Shown here piece after piece: positions 36,701 to 48,400 of a stretch of 64,000 nucleotides of DNA (position 1 is its first letter; the number at the start of each line of letters is the position of its first letter). Source of the DNA: Chlorella sorokiniana (taxonomy: Eukaryota; Chlorophyta; Trebouxiophyceae; Chlorellales; Chlorellaceae); the NCBI GenBank assembly GCA_025917655.1, contig CP084608.1, forward strand, positions 992,001 to 1,056,000. The letters are read 5' to 3'. The notes beneath the pieces were generated by a model. That model worked only from the letters and a program-made list of their open reading frames with translations. It was not told the DNA's origin and did no database searches. The position numbers and the translations under genes were made by a program.

Positions 36701-39700
36701 CCGCAGGTGTTTGTGCCCACACCCGAGACCGTGTCGCTGCGCTACTTCCTGGACATGATGCTGGCGCTGAGGAAGCCCATCATGTTTGTGGGCGGGTCGG
36801 GAGTGGTGAGCCGGCACTCGGGCAGGGGATCCTCTGCCCAGCCTCTCCTGGCGGGGCTGCATGCTTGCCTGAATCGGCACACGAGCCGTCTTGCAAGCAG
36901 AAAGTGCGCAGGAGTATGAAGGCGCTCTGCCCTCCTGGGCGTTGTCGTGGCTGCAGGGCAAAACGCAGCTGGTCAAGGGCGGCTGCGGACGCTGAGCGAA
37001 GACCAGTCCGCCCTCACCATCAGCTTCAACCACTTCACCGATGTCGCCAGCTTCCAAAAGGTTGGGCCTGCCGCTCACGCGTCATGTGCCTGCGTTCCGA
37101 GCACAGCTGAGAAGACGGTGTCTTGTTAATTGACGCCCCCAACTCCCGACCCACGTGAATTTGGCTTCGCTGCGCTGCGTCCGCGCCGCAGATCCTTGAG
37201 TCGCAGCTGGAGAAGAAGGCGGGCAGCAGCTACGCCCCCCGCCAACCGCCAGCAGATCTACTTTGTGGACGACCTCAACATGCCGCGCCTGGATGCCTAC
37301 GAAACAGCCATGCCCATCTCCCTCATGCGCCAGCACCTGGGCTACGGCCACTGGTACGACAGGCAGAAGCTGACGCTGAAGACCATCTCCGGCACACAGT
37401 GGGCGTGTGTTCCTGTGTGTGTGTGTGCTTTTGTCAAGAAGACTGGGGGCAGAGGGAGTGCTGGGAGGGTTCCGTGTGTACGGGGGAACCGGTGGTGCTG
37501 GGAGGTGCCACACTTCTGCCAGCATTGCAGCACTGCTGTTGCCGCTGCCGCGTGGTGGCCATCGCACACGCCCTTCAGTCGTGCTGTGCCTGCGTCGCCT
37601 CGTCTTCCCCACCTTTTACTAACGCGGCGGTGCACCCCTCCCGCAGGTACGTGGCCTGCATGAACCCAACGGCGGGCTCCTTCAACGTGGACCCGCGCCT
37701 GCAGCGCCTGTTTGTCACGCTGGCGGTGGAGACGCCCGGGGTGGACTCCCTCATGCAAATCTACGGCACCTTCCTCACCTCCCACCTCAAGAAGTTTGCG
37801 CCGGGTGGGCGGCGATCCCTTTTGCGCCTTCTCCGTTCTTCTGTCTTGATCGTGTCGGGCGTGACCTGATCAGTTCGCTGTGATCAGAAAGACATATCCC
37901 GTGCCCTGTGGCCCCCTCGGCTTGCAGAGGTCCAGGAGCTGGGCACCAAGCTGCTGCAGGCGGCGCTGGCGCTGCACGACAAGGTGGCGTCCACCTTCCG
38001 CAAGACGGCGGTCAACTTCCATTACGAGTGAGCGGGCGCTGCTGCCCGTGGAGCCAGCTGGCAGCTTCCGGCCACCTTCCTCCGGGTGCTCTCCACCGTG
38101 CACCGACCGTTTTGGGCTGAACCTTGCTTCATACCCTGTTCGCACCCAACCCTGCAGGTTCACCGTGCGCCACCTGGCATCCGTCTTCCAGGTGCGCTGC
38201 GGTGGACAAGTGCCTCCTGGACTGCCGTCAATGCTGGCTGCCCTGCTCCCGCTCCCGTGCCAACTGCAGACTTGTGTCGCCCCCAAACCTGCGCAGGGCC
38301 TGCTGACCAGCACCCCAGACCTCTACAACTCAGACCCGCTCAAGCTGGTCCGCCTGTGGCTTCACGAGAGCGAGCGCACATGTGCGTGCGCCCGCTGCTC
38401 TTCCCCCGCCGCTCTTCCCCTGCCTTTGTGGTGGCCAGCTGCACCCCCACACTCACCCTTGCACATCTGCCGTGGCCTGCAGATGCCGACCGCCTGGTCA
38501 GCGCGGCCGACCTGGCGCAGTTTGCAAAGCTGATCGTGGCTGTGGCCAAGAAGTACTTCAACCTGCCGGGTGGGGGGCACCTAGAATGCTTGGAGTGCGC
38601 AGAGTGCAGTGACCACCGCGTGCGGCCCTGCGCAGAGGCACGTTCAGCCCTGCGCTCATGCTGCACTGCCCCCTGGCTCCCCATCCAGACATTGACGACT
38701 TCTACCGCGCCAAGGACCCCAAGCCCCTGCTGTTCTGCCACTTTGCTGCGGGCCACGGCGGCGATGCCGGCTACAACGAGGTGTGCGACGCTGCGGGCTG
38801 GAAGAAGCTGCAGCGCACCCTGCAGGACGGGCTGGCCGAGTACAACGAAACCAACGCGGGTGAGGGTTTGGGGGGTCGCCTTCTTTTCCCCTCCGTCTCA
38901 CCCGCAAGCTTCAGGACGCCACGCCTCGCTCTGTCCTGAGCTGAGCCGCTTGATGCTCTGCGCGGTGTGTTGCTCGCAGTGATGGACCTGGTGCTGTTTG
39001 ATGACGCCATCCGCCACGTGTGCCGCATCACTCGTGTCATCTCCAACCCTGGCGGCCACGCGCTGCTGGTGGGCGTGGGGGGTTCGGGCAAGCAGTCGCT
39101 GGCGCGCCTGGCGGCCCACATGTGCGGCTACGCCTGCGAGACCATCGTCATCTCGGGCTCCTACACACTGGCCTCCTTCCGGGAGGACCTGGTGCGCATG
39201 TACAAGCGGGCGGGCGTCAAGGTGGGCTGCGGCTGCGCTGCGGCAACGTGCGGCTGAAGCACGGCTGCCCTCCCACATTTGTCATCACCGTCTGTGCTGC
39301 AAAGCACTGGCAACGGCTGCGAGCCCACCTGACAGCAGATGCTGCGCACTGTGGCTGCAGGACGAGGGCCTGATGTTCCTTCTGACTGACTCCCAGATTG
39401 TGGACGAGAAGATGGTGGGCCGCCAGGGCCGGAGCGGGGCCTGCTCTGGGGGAGAGCGCATTTTCGTCCTTCTCCTCTTCTGCCTCCGCCCGAGGACCAC
39501 CCCACCCCTTGTGTGGTACCGGATGCGCTTGCTGCCCCTGCTGACGAACGCCGTCCACACCCCCCTTTCCTGGCCTCACTTCCAGCTGGTGTATGTGAAC
39601 GACCTGCTGTCCAGCGGCGACATCCCCGACCTCTTCTCTCCCGAGGACCGGGAGGACATCATCGGCGCCCTGCGCGGCGCAACCAAGGCCCGCGGCCTGC

Positions 39701-42700
39701 CCGACACCAACGAAAACTGCTGGCGCGTCTTCATCCAGCGGGTGGGCGGGGCAAGGGGGCAGCTGCATAGCGCGCTGCACGGCGGTCGGCCCGCCTGGCA
39801 GCCGCAGTGCGCTGCTGCGCAGCAGGCGCGGTTGTTCCGATTCCCGGTCCCCTTGGCCGCGCTTGTTTGCCCGCAGGTGGTCAAGAACCTGCACGTCTGC
39901 TTCGCCTGCTCCCCGTGGGCGACGCCTTCCGCGTGCGCTCCCAGCGCTTCCTGGCCACCGTCAACTCCACCACCATCGACTGGTTCCACCCCTGGTGGGG
40001 GAAGAAGGGGGTCCACTGCCGCCCGTGCATGTGCCTCCCGCACCCTGCTGTCCTGGAGTGCTGACTCCAAGGTTGCTGATAGCGTGCCTGCCTGTCCTGC
40101 CCCGCGGCTCCCTCCTTGTGCCTGCAGGCCGGAGGCCTCCCTGCACTCTGTGGCGGGCCGCTTCCTGGCCGACCTGCAGGCGGACACGGAGGAGGTGCGC
40201 CGCGCGGTGGTGGAGTTCATGCCCGCCTCCTTCGCCGCCGCGGGGGCCATGGCCCGGCGGTACCAGCGGGAGGAGCGCAGGTGGGCTGCCAGCTGCTGGG
40301 GGCCGACAAGCCCCGCAGCGCGCTGCCGGTGCTGCCGCTGCCATCGATGGCGGGGCAGCACGCTTTCGCTTGGCTGCTGGCCATGTGCGCGTCATTTGGT
40401 GGCCTGGCCTGAATGCTGTGTGCGCTTTCCACGTCACCCGGGCACAGGCGAGTCTACTCCACTCCCAAGACCTTCCTGGAGCTCATCAAGCTGTACCGCT
40501 CCATCCTGGTGCGCCCTGGTTGACTGGCGTTTTGTGGGGGTTATCAAAGATGCTTCTGATAACCTTCTTGTTACTGTTTGGGAGACTCAGCTGCTCCAGG
40601 TCCAGGGCCATCTGAATGACGCGGCGGCCTGGCCCCTGCCCTGCAGGCCTCCAAGCGAAAAGAGGTGCAGCAGAGCATCGAGCGGCTGGAGGGCGGGCTG
40701 GCCAAGCTGACCAAGACGCAGGCGGATGTGGACGGGCTGGTGGAGCAGGCGCGGGTGATGGCGGTGGAGGTGGAGCAGAAGATGGCGGCAGCCTCGCGCT
40801 TCGCCGAGGAGGTGAGCGGCGTCGCATGGAAGTTTGCAGGGCGATGAATTTCCTGGGCATGGCTTCCAAGCTTCGTGGATGCCACAACAGACTCAGGAGG
40901 AATGGCTGCGTGGATGCAGCGGGGCATGGCCAGGCTTGCCCAGACCTGCCTGCCCTTCTTACGTGTGTGTGTGTGCTGCTGCGCAGGTGGGCGTGGAGAA
41001 GGAAAAGGTGAACGCGGAGAACGCGGCGGCGCAGGTTGAGGCGGAGTCGTGCGCCGTCATACAGCGAGAGGTCACCGAGCTGCAGGCGCGGTGTGAGGGC
41101 GAGCTGGCGGCGGCGGAGCCGCTGGTGCAGCAGGCAATGGAGGCGCTGGACACACTGACGAAGAAGGACCTGGGTGGGTGGGGGGCTGGCTGGCTTCCAG
41201 GCATGAGGAATGGGCCAGACTGCAAGCTCTCAGCCTGATGGCCAGCTCACAGCAGGCCAGCAGTGCTGTTGTCCATGTTTGTTTGCCCGCACGGCACCCC
41301 GGCTCTGCCCCAACGCCCTGCAGGCGAGCTCAAGGCGCTGCGCAACCCGCCCGCCGGCGTGGACGACATCACCGCGGTGGTGCTGTGCCTGCTGGAGAAC
41401 GTGCCCAAGGACAAGAGCTGGGCAGCGGCATGTGAGCGCAGCATAGCGGGGGCGGCGAGTTTCTGAAGCACGTCGCCTTGCGGGCTGCTCTTGGCAGCAT
41501 GCTGAACGTATAATCCCTCCCTTCCCGCCCTGCTGCAGCCAAGCTGATGGGTAACGTGGATCAGTTCATGGCCCGCCTCAAGGTGCGCCCCGGCAAAGGG
41601 ACTCTGGACTGACGAGCGTCACGCGTGCGCAACATGTTTGCCCCTCCTTCGCAGTTTGTCGACCGTGCCCCCTTGCCTTCCCCCCCCGCCTGCAGGGCTT
41701 CAAGCCGCTCATCGATGCCGGCGAGGTGCCTCAGAAGAACGTGGACGCCTGCCGCACCTACCTGGAGCTGCCCCACTTCAACAAGGTGCCGCCGCCTGCC
41801 TCTGCCGCAGCGGCTGACCACCAGTTCTTGACCTGCTTGCGGGCTGTCGCGCCGTGCGTGGCTCGCTGGAGCCCCGCACGACGCCGGCCGAGCTCCCCCT
41901 GATCCTAGATTGCACGCTGCCCCTGGGCGCGCTGCAGGAAACGATGAGCAACAAGTCCAAGGCGGCTGCAGGCCTGTGCAGCTGGGCCATCAACATTGTG
42001 CGCTACTACGACGTCTGGGTCACAGTGGAGCCAAAGCGCAGGGAGCTGGCTCAGGGTAGGCGCGCTCAGAGCCGCCCCACCCTCTCCATGGCTGGCCTGC
42101 GATGGTGGAGGCGGTTGCATGTGCACTGTGCAATGGCTGGACAGCTAGTTTGAGCTTTCCTCACCCTGTTCTGCTACTTGTAGCCAATGCCAAGCTGGCA
42201 GAAGCCAACGAGAAGCTGACAGCGGTGCGCGCCAAGGTGGCCGACCTGAATGAGCGGCTGCGGCAGCTGGAGCAGCAGTATGCGGCGGCGGTGGCGGACC
42301 AGGACGCCGCCGTGGCGCAGAATGAGGCGTGCCAGCGCAAGCTGGGCCTGGCAAACCGCCTCATCGCCGCACTGGCTTCAGGTGCGCCTGGCTGCTGCGG
42401 CCTGCAACATACATCACCCACCTCAGCTTAAACTCTTGGCCGGCCGGCGGACACGTCTGGCGTCTGGCATTGCATGCAAGTGCCTTTGACCCGGTCTGCT
42501 TTATGTCGCTCGCTGATGTGCAGAGGGCAGCCGCTGGGCATCTACGGTGGAGCAGCTGCGGTCCGACTACCGCATGCTCACCGGCGACATGCTGCTGGCG
42601 GCTGCCTTCATCAGCTATGCCGGCCCCTTCTCCTCCAAGTACAGGTGAGGAGGAGCGGGTGGTGAGGCGCACGGCACATCCCACGGTCGTTGCGATCTGG

Positions 42701-45465
42701 GCTTGGGCAGCCAAACCATGGCAGGCAGGCAGGTGAGCTCGGCTTCACCTGCGCGCTGACTCGCCCGGTTTCGTGCCCGTGCCTGCAGGGACCTGCTGGT
42801 GGCGGAGTGGGTCGAGTTCCTGCGGGCTCGCGGCGTGCCCACCAGCCCCGGCCCCAGCGACCCGCTCAAGTGGCTGGTGGACGACGCCCGGGTGGCGGGC
42901 TGGGTGCGGGAGGGCCTGCCCGCAGACCCCACCTCCGTCCAAAACGGCGCCATCCTCACCAACTCGGGTCCGACGCCTTGCCTGCCCGCCTCGACGGCCC
43001 GCCTCGACAGTTGATGCTACCAGGGCATGCTCTGGACCACCGCGGGCCGTACCAGCTCAGCCCCGCCCTGCCGTTCCCCGCCGATGCAGAGCGGTGGCCG
43101 CTGATGCTGGACCCCCAGCTCCAGGGCGTGGCGTGGGTGAAGGAGCGGCTGGGCGGCAGCGGCCTGGTGTGCGTGCGCATGGGTGCACCCGACATGCTGC
43201 GCTCCCTGGAGAAGGCGATCAGCGAGGTGGGGCCCTCCGGCCGGCTTGCTGCAGCACGGCGACTCGTTTAAGCTCGCTGTGTGGACCGGGGCATCACGCT
43301 CCTGCCTGCGCTGCCCCTGCCGCCCGCAGGGCCTGCCCGTCCTGTTTGAGAACATCGGCGAGAGCATCGACGCCGTCCTGACCCCCGGTCATCACGCGGC
43401 AGACCTTCAAGAAGGCAAGCCTGGCGCTGGTTGCGGGTGCAGCTCGGCCAGCACCCGCATGCTTGGTCTCGAGTGATAAACACCGCATGCCTGTTTTCGG
43501 ACTGAAGCGAGGAACAGGCTCTTGGTCACTGCCTCCAGCCAGGACGTCTGTCCACTTTTTTTTGTGTGTGCCCCCTGTGTACAGGGCCGCGCGCTGTACA
43601 TGAAGCTGGGGGACAAGGAGGTGGAGTACAACCGCGGCTTCCGCTGCATCCTGCACACCAAGCTGAGCAACCCACACTACGCGCCAGAGGTCCAGGTGGG
43701 ACCCGGCTGCTGCTGCAGGGCGGTGGGGAGGGGGCAGCCTCGGTGCAGGGCCCCCACGGCAGGCTGTCACTCACGCTCCCCCGGGAGCTGCACACGCATG
43801 TGCTGGCGCGGTGCTGCCACAAACCCGGCACGGTGCTGCTCTGCACCCCTACAACGGCTTGGCGTGGCTGTGCGTGCGGTGCGCAGGCGGAGACCACTCT
43901 GATCAACTTCACGGTGACAGAGGGGGGCTGGAGGACCAGCTGCTTGCGCTGGTGGTGAACCGTGAGCGGGCCGACCTGGAGGAGGCGAAGGGGCACCTGA
44001 TCGCGCAGAACAGCGAGTTCGTGATCAAGCTGAAGCAGCTGGAGGACGGGCTGCTGGAGAAGCTGAGCGCGGCGCAGGGCGATCTCACCGAAAACGGTGG
44101 GGCTGGGGCGGGGCGGCTGCATGCGGCGGCAACGGCTGTGGCGACCTGGTGTGGGGCTGCTGCCGCCTGCGGTGACCCGCCTGTGCCCATGCGGCTGCAG
44201 AGGCGCTGATCGTCCAGCTGGAGGAGTCCAAGGCGCTGGCAGACGAAATCTCCGAGAAGGTGAGGTTGGCAGACGAAATCTCCGAGAAGGGTGGATGCTT
44301 GTTTGCCCCCTGCAGCACAGCACGCCCATCAGCCTGATCCTGTGGGTCTGCGCCTGCCGCCTGCCCTCCAACAATCCCCGTGGTTCCCCTTTGCCCACAC
44401 ACTCCTCATACACTCGCTCCCTCATGATTCGTGCTTGCCCCCCACGGTGCACCTCCTACTGCGCCTCAGGTGGTGGAGGCCCGCGAGACGGAGGCCCGCA
44501 TCAACGAGGCGCGCAACGTGTACCGCGGCGTGGCGGCGCGCGGCTCGGCCCTTTTCTTCCTGCTCAACTCCCTCGGCAAGATGCACGCTTTCTACCAGTA
44601 CTCCCTGGGGGCCTTCGTGGTGAGCGCAGGGCAAAGAGGGGGCAATGGGAGGGGGGGGGAGGCACAAAACGCCGCGCTGGCCACGCCTTCAGAGGAGCAC
44701 GGCGGCTTGAGGGGCGCGGATGTGCGCATGGCCAGCGGCCAGCGATGGGGTGGTGCAACCGAGGGTACGGCCCAAAGCTCCACGGACTTATATTTATATA
44801 ACCCCCTCTTGGCTTCCTGTGTCCAGGATGTGTTTGCTCGCGGCATCGACGCCGCGCCCGGTGGCAGGCGCAAGCCCGCCGCACCCGCCGGGGGCAGCGC
44901 CACGCTGGCGGAGCTGCAGCGGCGGCAGACGCGGCAGGCGGGCGACTACGACGCGGTGATGGAGCTCTGCCGGCGCAGCACCCAGGGCGGCGGCGGCCAC
45001 CCCGGCTGCCAACACGGAGCGCGGCCGCCGCGTCAGCCTGGTGGGCAGCCACCCGGAGCTGGCGGCGGAAGGCGGTACCGCCTCCCGCAGGGCCAGCGTT
45101 GTGGGCGACGCCACCCTGGCCGCTGCTCGGCAGCGCCTCACGCACGCTGGCGGCGCGCGGCACTCGGGCCACGCGCACGGTGCGGGCGGGAGCCCGGCGG
45201 CGCAGCACCCGCGGGCGTCGGTGTGCGGGGTGGGGCAGGAGGAGGAGGCGGCGGCTGAGCTGTCCCCGAGGCGCTGGCCGCGCGCCTGGAGGCGCTGCTG
45301 CAGACGTGCACCCACACGGTGTTTGCCTACGCGCAGCGCGGCCTGTTTGACCGCGACAAGCTCACCTTCACGCTGCTGCTCACCACCCAGATCCTGCTCA
45401 AGGTGCTTTGTGCTTTCTGTTTGTGTGTGCGTGTGCGTGTGTGTGTGGGGGTGCGTGTATGTCTA

Positions 45466-45499
<34 letters not shown>

Positions 45500-48400
45500 T
45501 GGTGGTGGGGGACAGACGCTGCGGTTGGTGTGCTGCTTGAACTGGTGTCCAGCATGCCCCCTGCACCCATCGACTGTCACACCCTTCCCAACTGCCCTGT
45601 GAGCCGTGACCACTGCTGCGGCCTCTGCCCCTGTTCCCCGCCCCTGCAATGTCCCGCAGAGCGGCGCCATCGACCCTCGGGAGCTGGACCACCTGTGCCG
45701 CTGGCCACGCGCCGCCGCGCCGCCGCCCATGAGCGAAGAGCTGGCGGGCTGGCTGAGCGAGGGGCAGTGGGCGGCGCTGGTGCCGCTGGCGCAGCAGCTG
45801 CCCGCCTTTGCGGGCCTGCTGAAGGACCTGGAGCGGAACGGGGACGACTGGTGCCAGTGGGTGGCGGCGCCGGAGGACGAGCCCATGCCAGGTGCCCTTG
45901 CTGCCGTGCCGCCTGCGCCTGATCAAGGATGACGAGGCGCTGTGGTCGCTGAGCTGGCAGCCCTCCGCCTTGTCAGCCACAGCCGCAGCGCCCCCACACA
46001 CACACCACACCACTACCACCACCCACCCACCCACCCACCCCCACTTCCTCCCGCAGGCGAGTGGTCCAAGCTCAGCGACTTCCGCCGCCTGCTCATCCTG
46101 CGCGCGCTCAAGCCCGACCGCATGCCCGCCGCGCTGAGCGCGCTGTGCGAGCGCGCCATGGGCCCGCGCTACGTCAACCAGGAGCCCTTCTCGGCACGCG
46201 CTGCTGGCGGAGAGCAGCGCCGCCACCCCAGTCTTCTTCGTCCTCTTCCCGGGCTACTCGCCGTCGGCGCAGATCGAGGCCTACGCGCGCACCGGTGGGC
46301 GAGGGCGGCGGGCAGGGAGGGCTGGGGGAGGGGGAGGAGCAGCAGGAGTGGCCTTGGTTGCCACGAACACCTGTCTCGTATCCCGCCTGCTGGGCTTCAC
46401 GGCATGAGCGTGATGGCCCCATCAAACCTTCTGGCTGACGCTGGCCCCCGCATCCATCCGTGCCGCGCAGTTGGCCACACCCAGGAGAGGGGCAACTTCT
46501 GCGTGATCAGCCTGGGCCAGGGGCAGGAGGTGCCCGCTGAGCGTGTACTGGAGAAGTACATGAAGGAGGTGAAGGCTGGCGCACACGCCCCACCGCTGCC
46601 CGCTACCGCACCACTGCCCCCATCGCCGCTTCCTGCCTGCTTGCTGGCAGGGCGCTGGCGGCTTTCTGCGCGTCCCGTCTGTGCCTTACTGCTCGTGCTG
46701 AACCTGCCGCTCTTCCGCCGCTGCCCCGCGCTGCAGGGTGGCTGGGTGTTCTTGGACAACGCGCACCTCATGCAGGGCTGGATCCCCACGCTGGAGCGGA
46801 AGCTGGAGGCGGCGGCCGAGGGCGCGCACCCCGACTTCCGCTGCTTCTACTCTGCGGAGCCGATTGCGGGGCGCCCACGCCGCATCATCCCGGAGAGCCT
46901 GCTGCAGGTGGGGGCGGCAGGGAGGATACGGCGGTTTGAGCGGAAAAGCAGGTTTCCACGATTGTGGGGTGCTGTTGGCCGGGAAAATTGGGCGTGCCAA
47001 GGGCGCGACCACCACCTGCAAGCCGGGGCATGTCCTCCGCTGGGTGCAGCCTGCCAGGCGTGCCGGCGTCCCACGCCACCCTGCTGCCTCTGCTCCGCAT
47101 GCCACAGCTTGTGCTCCACTCCCCCACTCCACCCCCGCGCAAGCAGGCCTCCATCCGCGTGGCCAACGAGCCTCCCTCCGACATCAAGTCCAACATGCGC
47201 CGCGCCTGGGCCGCCTTCCCCCGAGTTCTTCGCCCGCGCCTCCACCGAGCCCAAGCGGCGCGCGCTGCGCGGCATCATCTTCGGCCTCTGCTTCTTTCAC
47301 TCCCTCCTGCTCGGCCGCAAGAAGTTCGGCACGGGTGCGCGCGCCCAGGGCTGGCCACCTCGTTCTAGCCCGCCAGCAGCGGCGAGCACCCCGACTGCTC
47401 GCTTCCTTTGTACATTCCTCTGCCTGAACTTCCGGTGGGTTGCTTGAAGCATCCCCCAGCAGCCCTGTCTTTACACCTTGCCCCCCACCGCCCCCCCCCC
47501 CCTCCAGGCATCGGCGGCACGGCTGCGGGCGGCGGCGCTCTCGGCTACTGCCGCTCCTACTCCTTCAACGCCGGCGACCTGTCCACCTGCGGCGACGTCG
47601 TGCTCAACTACGTGGAGGGCAAGGCGGCGGTGCCCTGGCAGGACCTGCGCTACCTGCTCTGCGAGGTGTTCTACGGTGCGCTTGCAGGGGGTGGGGGGCA
47701 GCTTGTAGTGCCGACCTGGTGCAAGGGGGCTGCTGGCGGGAGGGAGGGCAGTCAAATGAGTTCTGCACACGGAGGGACAGCCTCGCCGGCAGCTCACCGA
47801 GCATTGCCGACTGGCCTGCTTCCCACCCACGCTCACTACACCGCTCCCCCTGCCCCCACCTTTCCTCCCCCCCAAAAATCACCACGCACACACCAGGCGG
47901 CCACGTGGTGGATGAGTACGATCGCCGCCTGCTGCGCACCTACCTCGACGCGCTGGTGCGGGAGAGCCTGCTGCCGCCGCCCGAAGCGCTGGCTGCCCCG
48001 GCAGACTCCCCCGCAGCCCAGGCCCAGCCGCCGCTGGAGCTGAACCGACTGGTGCCCGGGGCAGCCCCGCGGTTGCCCCGCTTGCCGCAAAGGCGACCGC
48101 CGCTGCGGGCAGGGCGCGTGGCAGGGCGGAGGAGGACGAGGAGGAGGAGGAGGAGGACGAGGCGGCGGCGGCGGCGGCGGCGGTCTTCCGCCCCCTCCGC
48201 CCCTGGACTACGAGGCGATGCGGCAGTACATCGAGGGCCTGCCCGCCGACTACCCCGCCCTCTACGCCATGCACGGCAACGCGCAGCTGTCCCTGCTCAA
48301 CAGCCAGACCGAGGCCCTGTTCCAGACCATCCTGGAAGTCGGCGGCGTGGCGGGCGCCCGAGCGGCGGCGGCGGCGGCGGCAACGCGGCCGCAGCGGCTG

